A stretch of 64,000 nucleotides of DNA from Paenibacillus glycanilyticus (GCF_023715145.1 NZ_JAMBNP010000017.1:28459-92458); one strand, 5' to 3'; shown: positions 44,271 through 53,096, counted from the first letter of the stretch. Numbers and translations are program-made. Notes: generated by a model not told the origin, from the sequence alone.

Positions 44271-45574
44271 TCAAGCGCACCCGAATGCAGCTGACGATCC
44301 GTAACGCCGCCGTGTTGTCGATCATCCTTATTTCGCTAAATGCCTTTGTTTTCTTTGTGATGAAGGATATGCTGTTCTCGCAAATCGACAAATCCCTGAC
44401 GGGAGTAAGCAATAAGCTGACTGTAGCCGGAGTCAGCGCTAGCACGACCGCGCGGGCTTTGCCATCGCTGCAGGCTAAACAGACCGTTATTTATCAGGTC
44501 GGCCAGATGAACCGGCCGGTATTCCAGCTGTTCTGGACGGAGGACAATATGCCGATTCAGCTTCCCGCCAGCGGCATGTTTGGGGAGAAGGACCTGAAGC
44601 GGCTTCAGCCGGATCATTTCGGAGAGCATCCCGAAACGTTAAAGCTGGGGGATCAATATTACCGGGTATTCAACAGCAGCGATGAAACAACCTCGCCGGT
44701 GCTCTTAAGCAGAGCGGACGGGCAGCTGCAGGTGGGTACCAAGCAGCAGCTGCTGACGAATATTTCGGCCGAGGTAAGCATGCTTCACCGGCTGCAGATG
44801 ATTCTGCTCCTCGGGGGCTTCATCGGACTGCTCGTAGCGGTTGCGGCCGGTTATTATTTGGCTAACCGCGCCTTGATTCCGGTACGGAACTCGATGGAGA
44901 AGCAGCAGCAGTTCGTCTCGGATGCCTCCCATGAGCTCCGCACGCCGCTGTCCGTTATTCAAGCCCATGCGGAGCTGCTGCTCCGGCATCCGGATCATAC
45001 GATCGAGCAGGACAGCAAGCATATCTCGATGGTGCTGCAGGAGACAAGGCGGCTTGGCAAGCTGGTGAGCGGATTGCTGACGCTGGCGCGCTCCGATTCC
45101 AATCAGCTGGAGCTGGATAAGAAGCTTGTCTCCATGGAGCGGATCGTACAGGACGGAATCAATAAGATGACCATGCTGGCGGAAGTGAAGGATATTATTT
45201 TACGGGGTGAAATAGAGTCTCCGATACAGCTTCAGGCTGACGAAGAGCGGCTGCATCAGCTGCTTATGGTGTTAATGGATAATGCCGTTAAATATACGCC
45301 GGAAGGCGGCGTCATCCGAGTTGCCTGCCATAAGCTCGCGCATACCGTCTACCTCGAGGTCGAGGATACGGGCGTCGGAATTTCGCCGGAGCATCTGCCG
45401 CATATTTTCGACCGCTTCTACCGCGGGGATAAAGCAAGAACAAGGCAGGAGGGCGGAACCGGGCTTGGTCTGGCCATTGCCAAATGGATTGTGGAACGCC
45501 ACGGCGGGAAAATCCGCATCGAAAGCAAGCCCGCCGTCGGCACCCGAGTGCTCGTTACTTTGCCCGCGGGTTAA
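44267..45574 (+). CDS. Membrane sensor histidine kinase
   Basis: A 435-residue kinase. TM1 at about 11-32, extracytoplasmic sensor of some 135 residues, TM2 at about 177-200, very short HAMP-like linker, H-box SDASHELRTPLSVIQAH, N-box MDNAVKYTPEGG, and ATP-lid motifs EDTGVGI and GGTGLGLAIAKWI. Starts within the regulator's stop codon (ATGA). The modest sensor domain fits recognition of an envelope stress or a small ligand. Followed by a terminator, so the export genes downstream form a separate transcript. Confidence 0.95.
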   Translation: MIKRTRMQLTIRNAAVLSIILISLNAFVFFVMKDMLFSQIDKSLTGVSNKLTVAGVSASTTARALPSLQAKQTVIYQVGQMNRPVFQLFWTEDNMPIQLPASGMFGEKDLKRLQPDHFGEHPETLKLGDQYYRVFNSSDETTSPVLLSRADGQLQVGTKQQLLTNISAEVSMLHRLQMILLLGGFIGLLVAVAAGYYLANRALIPVRNSMEKQQQFVSDASHELRTPLSVIQAHAELLLRHPDHTIEQDSKHISMVLQETRRLGKLVSGLLTLARSDSNQLELDKKLVSMERIVQDGINKMTMLAEVKDIILRGEIESPIQLQADEERLHQLLMVLMDNAVKYTPEGGVIRVACHKLAHTVYLEVEDTGVGISPEHLPHIFDRFYRGDKARTRQEGGTGLGLAIAKWIVERHGGKIRIESKPAVGTRVLVTLPAG

Positions 45575-45610
45575 TAGAGAAATAGAGAACGTATTTGCTG
45601 CTGGAACGCG

Positions 45611-45650
45611 CGCCTTTGCCGTCTGAGTTGACGGTAGAGGCGTTTTTTTT
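45611..45650 (+). terminator. Intrinsic terminator of the TCS operon
   Basis: CGCCT and CCGTC pair with GACGG and AGGCG, followed by eight T residues (45643-45650). Confidence 0.88.
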
Positions 45651-45652
45651 GA

Positions 45653-45834
45653 TTGCACGAAATACAGCCTATTTGCCCGGATGGCTCTCATGGACGGAGA
45701 TATGTTGCATGAAATGCAGCCTATTCGCTCCCGCAACCTTAATTCGGACACTCTTAGGGGGAATATCCTGCATTTTGTGCACGATACGGTCCTCCATTTC
45801 CTCCAAACCAGCCAATACCCTGCACAACGTACAA
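45653..45834. repeat. Intergenic repeat element: four copies of a 21-bp unit, two direct and two inverted
   Basis: Consensus TTGCACRAAATGCAG-NN-TATT. Direct copies at 45653-45673 and 45705-45725, inverted copies at 45762-45782 and 45814-45834. Each unit is itself a small dyad (for example TGCAT-GAA-ATGCA in copy 2), and direct and inverted pairs can fold onto each other. No gene in 45575-46007; this element, the terminator before it and the regulator boxes after it fill the gap. Possibly a mobile or extragenic repetitive element. Confidence 0.7.
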
Positions 45835-45902
45835 CATACGGGGCAAGGGGGGATAGTGCTCAAACATGCCGCTCCGAGCGCCTATATTCACTTTTTATAT
45901 CC

Positions 45903-45968
45903 CTTTAATCCTCCTTTAAGCCTGCTTTCAGCTTCTCTAACGGTTTTCTAAGAAACGCAAAGCATACT
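45903..45968 (+). promoter_or_regulatory. Five phased response-regulator boxes before the export operon
   Basis: CTTTAA (45903), CTTTAA (45914), CTTTCA (45925), CTCTAA (45935) and TTCTAA (45946): five YTYTAA-like hexamers 10-11 bp apart, on one helix face. The last ends 11 bases before a -10-like CATACT (45963-45968), the same spacing as at the TCS promoter. Confidence 0.65.
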
Positions 45969-46007
45969 TACCGTTGAAACCTATTAAACGATGAAGGGTG
46001 ATCGGTA

Positions 46008-47513
46008 GTGAGAAGAAAAAGAAGAGGCCTTGCCACGAGTCTGCTTGCCTTGTCTTTAACATTGACGGCTTGTACATCCGGTGGAGGCAAGGGGGACGGC
46101 GCAGCGTTCGGGAGCCTCGACCGAGAGGACAAGGGAACGCTGAAGATCGGCTACTTCAACGAGGAAGCCTTCTACATGCAGTACGGCAACGCCTTTCAAG
46201 CGATGTTCCCGAATGTGGAGCTGGAGGTCATCTCGACGGAGGAAGCGATGTCGGGGGATGACCCAGTCGCGGCGATGGAGAGCCTTATCGAGGAGCAGCA
46301 GCCGGATGCCGTTCTGCTGACGGAGGAGCAATACGCCGATCTTGCGCAGGAAGGCAAGCTGTACGATCTGGATGCAGCCGTGAAGCAGGACAGCTTTGAC
46401 ATTGACGGCTTCCTGCCTTCGGTTATAGACCTGCTTAAAGCACGCGGCGGCGGCAAGCTGTACGGGCTTAGCCCAAGCTTCTCGAGCCAGGCGCTCTATT
46501 ACAACAAGGACTTGTTCGACAAGTACGGTGTTCCTTATCCCACAGACGGCATGAGCTGGGATGAAGTATTGCAGCTGGCTGCCAGATTCCCGGTGAAGAA
46601 GGGCGATAATAACCTGTCCATGGACAAGGCGGGAACGGATGATGCTTTATACGGGCTGTCGCTTCCGATGCAAACCCAAAATTCGTTCGAGCTTGTCCGC
46701 GAGATTGGGGAGGCGAAGGGACTGCTGTACGCGGACAGCGACGCGAAGACGGTATCCTTCGATACGCCGGAATGGAAAGCGATAGTCCAGACTGTCGTTG
46801 ACGGCTATGAATCGGGCAGCATCACAACCCCTCCTTCCGGGAATGGCGGCCAAGGCGGCGGCGGACTAATGATCCGCGGAATGGGCGGAGGCAAGACATC
46901 CTTCGCGTTTGGACCGGCTACCATGCGGTTTATGAACGGACAAGCGGCGATGACGGTTGACGGGCCGATGCTGATGAACATGATGGGAATCGGCGCAGGA
47001 GGAATGAAGGCGGCAACGAAGGTGGCGGGAAGCACTAGCAGCGGAGCGTTAAAACCATTAGGGCAGGACCTCAACTGGGATGTGGTATCTATTCCGACCG
47101 ACCCTTCCCAGCAAGGGGCAACCGGAAGCATGAGCTTGGATAATATTTTCGCCATCAACGCTTCTTCCGAGAATCTGTCCGCGGCATGGGAATTCCTGAA
47201 ATATGCGAACGGCGAGCAGCTTGCGAAGACAAGCTCCAAGTCATCGCCGGCGTTGTCTTCCAGAACAGCCTATAAGAACGAAGCGGACGGCAAGAATATC
47301 GATGCCTTCTATAACGAGAAGATCAACGAACAGGCGTTGCTTCAGGAGAATACGCTGCCGGATGGCTTTGCAGCATCGTTTGAGACCATGGCCGCCGGTC
47401 AGCTCGATCAAGCGGTTCAGGGGACTCAATCCGTTGACGATGCGCTGAAGAAGATACAGTCGGAGGGACAGGATCTGCTCACAAAGGCGCTGGCCGACGA
47501 GGCGGCGGAATAA
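46008..47513 (+). CDS. Family 1 extracellular solute-binding lipoprotein
   Basis: A 501-residue lipoprotein with signal peptide (RRKRRGLATSLLALSLTLTA) and lipobox Cys after LTA. The body is a family 1 solute-binding fold (LYYNKDLFDKYGVPYP, SLDNIFAINASSENLSAAWE). Unusually, residues about 278-338 are very rich in Gly and Met (GMGGGKTSFAFG, GPMLMNMMGIGAGGM), which could form a flexible or metal-binding loop. GTG 46008 starts it. Its stop overlaps the next ATG by one base. Instead of importer permeases it is followed by LolD/FtsX-type export components, an odd partnership for a binding protein. Confidence 0.88.
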   Translation: MRRKRRGLATSLLALSLTLTACTSGGGKGDGAAFGSLDREDKGTLKIGYFNEEAFYMQYGNAFQAMFPNVELEVISTEEAMSGDDPVAAMESLIEEQQPDAVLLTEEQYADLAQEGKLYDLDAAVKQDSFDIDGFLPSVIDLLKARGGGKLYGLSPSFSSQALYYNKDLFDKYGVPYPTDGMSWDEVLQLAARFPVKKGDNNLSMDKAGTDDALYGLSLPMQTQNSFELVREIGEAKGLLYADSDAKTVSFDTPEWKAIVQTVVDGYESGSITTPPSGNGGQGGGGLMIRGMGGGKTSFAFGPATMRFMNGQAAMTVDGPMLMNMMGIGAGGMKAATKVAGSTSSGALKPLGQDLNWDVVSIPTDPSQQGATGSMSLDNIFAINASSENLSAAWEFLKYANGEQLAKTSSKSSPALSSRTAYKNEADGKNIDAFYNEKINEQALLQENTLPDGFAASFETMAAGQLDQAVQGTQSVDDALKKIQSEGQDLLTKALADEAAE

Positions 47514-48205
47514 TGGCGGTTCAACAAGCAACTGCCCTGCTAGAGGTGCGCGGCGTACACAAAAGCTTCATCAGCGGCGGCAACCCTCTTCAGGTGCTGA
47601 AGGGGATTGATCTTACGGTCAAGAGCGGACAGCTCACGATGCTGCGGGGCCGGTCCGGCTCTGGCAAAACAACGCTTCTTAATCTGCTCGGAGGGCTGGA
47701 CCAGCCCTCCGAGGGGGAGGTATTGTTCCGGGGCCGGTCGTTTCAAGGCCAAAGCGATAAACAGCTGACGGTGCTGCGGCGCAAGCAGGTCGGCTTCGTC
47801 TTCCAATCCTTTGCCTTGCTGCCCCTCTTCTCGGCTTGGGAGAATGTTGAGCTCTCCCTTCGCATGGCGGGAGCGGGCCGGTCGGAATGGAGGACCCGAA
47901 CGGCCCGATGCCTTGAGCTTGTTGGGCTGACGAAGCGCGCCTATCACCGTCCGTATGAGCTGTCGGGAGGCGAGCAGCAGCGCATTGCCATAGCCAAGGC
48001 AATTGCTCACAAGCCCGCCCTGCTGCTTGCGGACGAACCAACAGCGGAGCTGGACTCGCAGATGGCGGCCAAGATTATTGCTATTTTTCGCGACATCATT
48101 GAAGCGGAAGGAATCGCCATCTGCATGACGACACATGATTCTACGTTATGGGAGGCGGCAGATGTTGTCTATCAGATGGCGGACGGCCGGCTGGAGCCGG
48201 AATAG
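47513..48205 (+). CDS. LolD/MacB-type ABC transporter ATP-binding protein
   Basis: A 230-residue ATPase. Walker A GRSGSGKTTLLNLLGGLD, Q-loop GFVFQSFALLPLF, signature LSGGEQQRIAIAKAI, Walker B LLLADEPTAELD and switch His TTHDS. The LNLLGGLDQPS text is typical of the LolD/MacB/SalX group that powers FtsX-like permeases. Start codon overlaps the lipoprotein stop (TAATG). Confidence 0.95.
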   Translation: MAVQQATALLEVRGVHKSFISGGNPLQVLKGIDLTVKSGQLTMLRGRSGSGKTTLLNLLGGLDQPSEGEVLFRGRSFQGQSDKQLTVLRRKQVGFVFQSFALLPLFSAWENVELSLRMAGAGRSEWRTRTARCLELVGLTKRAYHRPYELSGGEQQRIAIAKAIAHKPALLLADEPTAELDSQMAAKIIAIFRDIIEAEGIAICMTTHDSTLWEAADVVYQMADGRLEPE

Positions 48206-49235
48206 GAAAGGACGCGCGGCGGGCTTGCTGCTTGCGGTAATTAGCTTTACCTTACTCGCGGGCTGCTCGCTTATGCCGCAAGAGGAAGAGAAGGAGTCTC
48301 TTCCGCAAATAAAGGTGCCGAAGATTTCGCAAAAGCCGGAATATCCCGTCCAGCGCAAGGATTTGGAGCTGAAGGCGACCGGTTCCGGCAAGCTGTTATC
48401 CGCGCAAGAGGAGAACCTGTTCTTCGAAACGGATAACAGACGGATTACCAGCATCCATGTCAAAGCCGGCGACAAAGTAAAGCAAGGCCAGGTGCTGGCC
48501 GAGCTCGATCCGGGCGACCTGAACAGCCAGATCCGGCGCAAGGAGATCGATATCGAGAAGACGGAGATGGATCTGAAGGAAGCGATGCGAGGCGATGATT
48601 CGGAGGCCTCTGACCGCGTGCTGCTGCGCAAGCAGCAGCTGGATTATGAGCTGATGAAGGAAGAGCTTGCCGAGCTTAAGGAGGAGCTGGGCAGCTTGAA
48701 GCTGGTGGCTCCTTATTCCGGCACGATTGTCAGCTTTACCGCTGAGAAGGGGGACTTGGCCCGGTCTTACGAGGCGATTGGCCGGATTGCGAATATGGGT
48801 TCGCTGGTCGTTGCCGTTCAGTTCAGCAGCAATGACATGGACAGCATTGCCCCGGGGATGGAGGCGGTTGTGGACATTAACGCATCGGGCGAGTACAAAG
48901 GCAAGGTTAACCGGCTTCCGGTGAATGACGGGCAATCGGGCGACAACGGAGAGGAAGAATCCCTGGACGCCTATACCTTGATCGAGCTTTCCAAGCTGCC
49001 TGACGGCCTTGGCCGCGGAACGCCTTTATCGGCTTCCGTCATCGTTCAGCGCAAGAAGAATGTCCTGACCATCCCGTTAGCCGCGCTTCGGACGCAGAAC
49101 AACCGGCATTATGTGCTTGTCGCGGGTCCGGACGGCAGCAAGGGAGAGGTGGACGTCGAGATTGGCATTCAGACCTCAACGGATGTAGAGATTATCAAAG
49201 GGCTGGAGGAAGGCCAGAAGGTTGTGGGCAAATAA
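48162..49235 (+). CDS. HlyD/MacA-like adaptor lipoprotein
   Basis: About 357 residues. N-terminal signal with Arg-rich n-region, hydrophobic core LLLAVISFTLLAG and lipobox Cys, then a membrane-fusion-type fold: a biotinyl-lipoyl-like half (ISQKPEYPVQRKDLELKATG, KVKQGQVLAELDPGDL), a coiled-coil hairpin (about 125-175, RKQQLDYELMKEELAELKEE), the second lipoyl half (KLVAPYSGTIVSFTAEKGDL) and beta-barrel domains. ATG 48162 has GGGAGG six bases before it and overlaps the ATPase gene by 44 bases; the TTG at 48225 would remove the n-region. In this Gram-positive it would gather substrate at the outer membrane face for the FtsX-type permease. Confidence 0.88.
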   Translation: MLSIRWRTAGWSRNRKGRAAGLLLAVISFTLLAGCSLMPQEEEKESLPQIKVPKISQKPEYPVQRKDLELKATGSGKLLSAQEENLFFETDNRRITSIHVKAGDKVKQGQVLAELDPGDLNSQIRRKEIDIEKTEMDLKEAMRGDDSEASDRVLLRKQQLDYELMKEELAELKEELGSLKLVAPYSGTIVSFTAEKGDLARSYEAIGRIANMGSLVVAVQFSSNDMDSIAPGMEAVVDINASGEYKGKVNRLPVNDGQSGDNGEEESLDAYTLIELSKLPDGLGRGTPLSASVIVQRKKNVLTIPLAALRTQNNRHYVLVAGPDGSKGEVDVEIGIQTSTDVEIIKGLEEGQKVVGK

Positions 49236-52021
49236 TGCGCATTCTCCAGTTTCTATTTCTGAAAATGTGGCAGAACCGCTGGTTTACGCTCAGCACGCTG
49301 CTTGGCTTAACCGTCGCCGCTTCCTTTGCCATGAGCATTCCGATGTATGCGGACGGAACGCTGAAGCGGGTTGTCGCGAAATCGCTGCAGGAGGAGACGG
49401 AAGGTCTGCCGGCCGCTTCCTTGTATATGAAATACCAGTCGGACGGCAGCAAAGACGCGGATTGGTCCGGTCTGGGCGAACTGGACAAGTGGATAAGGGA
49501 GGCTTTGCCGGAGCATATCGGGTTCCCGGTGGAAGCCTACTCTAGCCGGATTAGTCTGCCGTCTTCCACCATCCGGAGCAGCCGTTCGGAACAGGGAACG
49601 GCAAGCCGTCTGGTGCGGATGGAGCTTGCCTCGCAAAGCGGCATTCCCGATGCGGTTGAGCTGACGGAAGGAAAGCTGCCGGGAGACGGCGTGCGGGACG
49701 GGGCCATAGAGGTGCTTGTCTTAAGCGATTCCATGGAACGGTATGGCTGGCACATTGGAGATACATTCTCTTACGATGCGAAAAATGCGGACGGCAAGAC
49801 AAAACGTCTGACGCTGCGCATCGCCGGTTCCTATAAGCTGAAGAATGACGCCGATCTGAGCTGGGCGATTGACGGGAAGGACAAGCTGGCGGATACGCTA
49901 TGGGTCAGCGGGAAGACGATGTCGGAAACCCTGCTTGGGGAGAATCGGCTTATGCCGGGCGATGGCGGCTGGTATTATGCCTTTGATCTGCAAAATATCC
50001 GGATTCGTGACCTGGCTCCGCTTATCGGCGAGCTTGGACGGCTGGACATTACGCTGCACGGCATGCTGGCGGGTACAAAGGTGAATCTCTCGTTCACCGG
50101 CATGCTGCATGAGTTTCAAAAGCAAAGCCTGCTGCTTCTCGCCATGCTATTCGCTCTGGCCGCTCCGGTTCTGGCCATGGTGCTGTATTTCATTACGCTT
50201 AATGCGCAGCAGGCGCTGGAGAGGCAACGGAGCGATATTGCCGTTCTGCAAAGCCGCGGGGCAAGTCCCGGGCAAATTACGGCCCTGTATGGACTGGAGG
50301 CAGCCTTGCTTGGTCTAACGGCGCTGGTTCTTGGCATAGGCCTTGCCTGGTTTATGGCAAAGGTCATCGGCTCATCCAGCGGTTTTCTATCTTTTGTCGG
50401 GCGCAAGTCCATCCCCGTTGGCATCAGCGGCACTTCCTTGCTCTTCGGAGGCGCAGCAACCTTGCTGGCGATTGCAGCTTCGGCGGCTCCCATCCGGAAA
50501 TATGCGGATGCCTCGGTTGTCGAGCATGCTCAGAAACGCGGAAGAACGGGAGACAAGCCTTTATGGCAGCGGCTTTATTTGGACGTTGCCTTGGTTGTTC
50601 TTTCTGCCGCAGGCTGGTATCTGCTTCAGAGCGGGAGCCTGGTACCTGCGGGCAGCGGGGGTGATAAGACGCTGCAGACGGTGATCTTCGTCCTGCCGGC
50701 CTTATTGATCTTCGCTGCCGGACTGCTGGCCTTGAGACTGTTTCCGCTGCTTCTTCGGTATTGGAACGCGATGATGCGAAGCCGAATGCCGGTTACCATC
50801 TATGTCACGCTGACGCAGCTGTCGCGTTCGGCGGCAAGCTTTTACCCGCTTATGATTCTGCTCATTCTGACGATTGGCCTTGGAGTATATAATTCATCGG
50901 CCGCGCGGACGATGGATCAGAACGCCTCGGACCGCACGCAGTATGAATATGGCGCCGACGTTGTGCTGGAGACAGCCTGGGAAGGCGTTCATGATGAGAA
51001 GGATCAGAACAAAATTTATTATACGGAGCCTTCGTTTGAAGCATTCCGGGATCTTCGGGGAGTAGAGGCGGCAACGCGGGTGTGGAAGGCAAACGGCAAG
51101 GTGGAGGTAAGCGGCAAGTCGGCCGGAAGCGGCCAGCTTGTTGGCATCGATAATGCGGCTTTTGCCAAGGTTGGCTGGTTCCGCGAAGACTTGTACAGGA
51201 TTCATCCTTATTATTACCTGAATGCGCTTGGCACGGCTGAGCAGGCCGTGCTTGTATCCGAGGCTTTCGCCAAGAAGCATAGTCTTAAGGAAGGGGACCC
51301 TGTCACGATTCAAGTCGGCTATGACAATACGCCGGTGGAGTTTGTCGTTGCGGGCATTGTTCCGTACTGGCCAAGCTTGTATGAGGACGAGTCGCCATTC
51401 TTTATCGCCAATCTGGATTATATCTATCAGCAGGTGGAGAAGACCCCTTATGAGGTATGGCTGAACATGAAGGATGGCGCGAAGCTGTCATCCGTACTGG
51501 ATATGCTTGCCGACCGGGGGATTGAAGTCAGCTCGGTGCGCGATGCGCGGGGCGAACGGATTGACCGGCGCAATCATCCCGCCCAAGGCGGCTTGTTTGG
51601 GATCCTTAGTCTTGGCTTCCTGATCTCTTTGCTTGTATCCTTGCTTGGCTATCTGATTTTCTGGTTCTTCGCCTTGTCGCGCAGAGCGGTTCAGCTTGGG
51701 ATATTGCGGGCGATGGGCCTGTCCCGCCTGCAGCTGACGAGCATGCTTCTCTTGGAGCAGCTGTTCACGATGGGGCTGTCCGTTGCCGCGGGGATTGGTC
51801 TCGGACAGCTCGCCAGCCGCTTATTCCTGCCGTTCCTCCAGGATAAAAGCCTGAATGATGCCAGGCAGGTGCCGCCTTTCCGGATCGTATTCGAGGCCGA
51901 GGATATGCTGAAGCTGTATGCCGCGATCGGGATCATGCTGGCCGCCGGCGCCTGCCTCCTGCTCTGGCAATTGCGGAGTCTACGCATTACGCAGGCCGTT
52001 AAGCTAGGGGAGGAACGTTAA
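49235..52021 (+). CDS. Large FtsX/MacB-type ABC permease
   Basis: A 928-residue permease starting inside the adaptor's stop codon. TM1 at about 17-38, a large extracytoplasmic domain (about 40-290), three helices (about 300-425), further helices (about 450-560), a second extracytoplasmic domain (about 580-770) and a C-terminal FtsX triplet (FGILSLGFLISLLVSLLGYL, SRRAVQLGILRAMGLSRLQL). Thus two FtsX-like halves in one chain. Such permeases act as mechanotransmitters or lipid, lipoprotein or peptide exporters rather than solute importers. The next gene overlaps its stop by one base. Confidence 0.9.
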   Translation: MRILQFLFLKMWQNRWFTLSTLLGLTVAASFAMSIPMYADGTLKRVVAKSLQEETEGLPAASLYMKYQSDGSKDADWSGLGELDKWIREALPEHIGFPVEAYSSRISLPSSTIRSSRSEQGTASRLVRMELASQSGIPDAVELTEGKLPGDGVRDGAIEVLVLSDSMERYGWHIGDTFSYDAKNADGKTKRLTLRIAGSYKLKNDADLSWAIDGKDKLADTLWVSGKTMSETLLGENRLMPGDGGWYYAFDLQNIRIRDLAPLIGELGRLDITLHGMLAGTKVNLSFTGMLHEFQKQSLLLLAMLFALAAPVLAMVLYFITLNAQQALERQRSDIAVLQSRGASPGQITALYGLEAALLGLTALVLGIGLAWFMAKVIGSSSGFLSFVGRKSIPVGISGTSLLFGGAATLLAIAASAAPIRKYADASVVEHAQKRGRTGDKPLWQRLYLDVALVVLSAAGWYLLQSGSLVPAGSGGDKTLQTVIFVLPALLIFAAGLLALRLFPLLLRYWNAMMRSRMPVTIYVTLTQLSRSAASFYPLMILLILTIGLGVYNSSAARTMDQNASDRTQYEYGADVVLETAWEGVHDEKDQNKIYYTEPSFEAFRDLRGVEAATRVWKANGKVEVSGKSAGSGQLVGIDNAAFAKVGWFREDLYRIHPYYYLNALGTAEQAVLVSEAFAKKHSLKEGDPVTIQVGYDNTPVEFVVAGIVPYWPSLYEDESPFFIANLDYIYQQVEKTPYEVWLNMKDGAKLSSVLDMLADRGIEVSSVRDARGERIDRRNHPAQGGLFGILSLGFLISLLVSLLGYLIFWFFALSRRAVQLGILRAMGLSRLQLTSMLLLEQLFTMGLSVAAGIGLGQLASRLFLPFLQDKSLNDARQVPPFRIVFEAEDMLKLYAAIGIMLAAGACLLLWQLRSLRITQAVKLGEER

Positions 52022-52968
52022 TGGAAGAAACAGCCGGAACACCGATGATTCATTGCGAAGGTCTGGTCAAAATCTATAAATCGGACGATGTGGAAGTGGT
52101 AGCTCTTCACGGCTTAAATCTGACGGTGGAGCAAGGCGAGATGATGGCGATTATCGGCAACAGCGGCAGCGGGAAGTCGACTCTGCTTAATATACTGGGC
52201 GGACTTGACCGCCCGTCGGCAGGTCAGGCTCATGTGGGCCGGTGGAATCTGCTGAAGATGACCAAGGAACAGCTGATCGCCTACAAGCGGGAGACGGTCG
52301 GATTCATCTGGCAGAACAACGGGCGCAACCTGGTCCCTTACTTAACCGCGCTGCAAAATGTCGAGCTGCCCATGCTGATTCAGGGCAAGGCGGACCGGGC
52401 TTATGCGAGACAGCTGCTGACAGCCGTTGGCCTGGAGCACCGGATGGGCAGCCGCCTCACCCAGCTGAGCGGCGGCGAGCAGCAGCGCGTTGCGCTTGCC
52501 ATTGCTCTTGCGAACCGGCCGCAGCTGGTGCTGGCCGACGAGCCGACCGGCTCGGTCGACCATGCTACGGGCGAGCAGATCCTTCAAATATTCCGCCGGC
52601 TGAACCGGGAGATGGGCGTAACGATTGTGATCGTTACTCATGATCTGTCGGTCGCCGATCAAGTTGACCGAGTCGTTGCCATCCGCGACGGACTCACGAG
52701 TACCGAATGGATCAAGCGGGAAGGAGAGGGCTCTGCTGCCGAAGCCCTCCAGCACACGGTGCAGGATGCCCGGTTCGGCTCGCGCCATGAGCAGTTTGTC
52801 GTTATCGATCATGTCGGCCGTCTGCAAATTCCGAAGGACTATCTCGAACAAATGGAAGTGGAAGGCAAGGCCGTGCTCTCCTTTGACGGGAAGCGGGTTA
52901 CGATTGGCCCGCCTGAAGAGAAGGAAGAGACGGTTGAACAGCCGCTGGATGAAATAGCGCGAAAATAA
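52021..52968 (+). CDS. LolD-type ABC ATPase with a C-terminal AbrB-like domain
   Basis: A 315-residue ATPase. The first 235 residues are a LolD/MacB-type domain: Walker A GNSGSGKSTLLNILGGLD, signature LSGGEQQRVALAIAL, Walker B LVLADEPTGSVD, switch His VTHDLS. Residues about 259-299 (FVVIDHVGRLQIPKDYLEQM, then VLSFDGKRVTI) match the SpoVT/AbrB swapped-hairpin pattern (D-x-x-GR-x-x-IP), normally DNA-binding. Here it may dimerise or sense rather than bind DNA. It is the second ATPase in the operon; the two are not near-identical. Confidence 0.9.
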   Translation: MEETAGTPMIHCEGLVKIYKSDDVEVVALHGLNLTVEQGEMMAIIGNSGSGKSTLLNILGGLDRPSAGQAHVGRWNLLKMTKEQLIAYKRETVGFIWQNNGRNLVPYLTALQNVELPMLIQGKADRAYARQLLTAVGLEHRMGSRLTQLSGGEQQRVALAIALANRPQLVLADEPTGSVDHATGEQILQIFRRLNREMGVTIVIVTHDLSVADQVDRVVAIRDGLTSTEWIKREGEGSAAEALQHTVQDARFGSRHEQFVVIDHVGRLQIPKDYLEQMEVEGKAVLSFDGKRVTIGPPEEKEETVEQPLDEIARK

Positions 52969-53004
52969 AAAATAAGACCCTTCGAGGGTCTTATTTTTTA
53001 TTTT
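52964..53004 (+). terminator. Intrinsic terminator of the export operon
   Basis: AATAAGACCC pairs with GGGTCTTATT around TTCGA, followed by TTTTATTTT; it overlaps the stop codon of the last gene. Confidence 0.88.
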
Positions 53005-53083
53005 CCGGCGATGCGCCAAAGGGCGTAAATGACGGGCTTATATAAAAAATTAAGGGATCAAGCATGCCGCCGAGGCAGATAAA

Positions 53084-53096
53084 CGTTCTTAGAACG
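53084..53096. promoter_or_regulatory. Dyad upstream of the GT2-PlsY operon
   Basis: CGTTCT-T-AGAACG, 50 bases before the GT2 start. Candidate operator; the half-site order is not that of a LexA box. Confidence 0.35.

Noticed and set aside
45595..45951. Small ORFs inside the 45.6-45.9 kb intergenic region
   Set aside because: They run through the repeat element and terminator, lack ribosome-binding sites and have no protein-like composition.
53084..53096. LexA (SOS) box
   Set aside because: Half-sites are in the order GTTC...GAAC with a one-base centre, not the Gram-positive CGAAC-N4-GTTCG arrangement.
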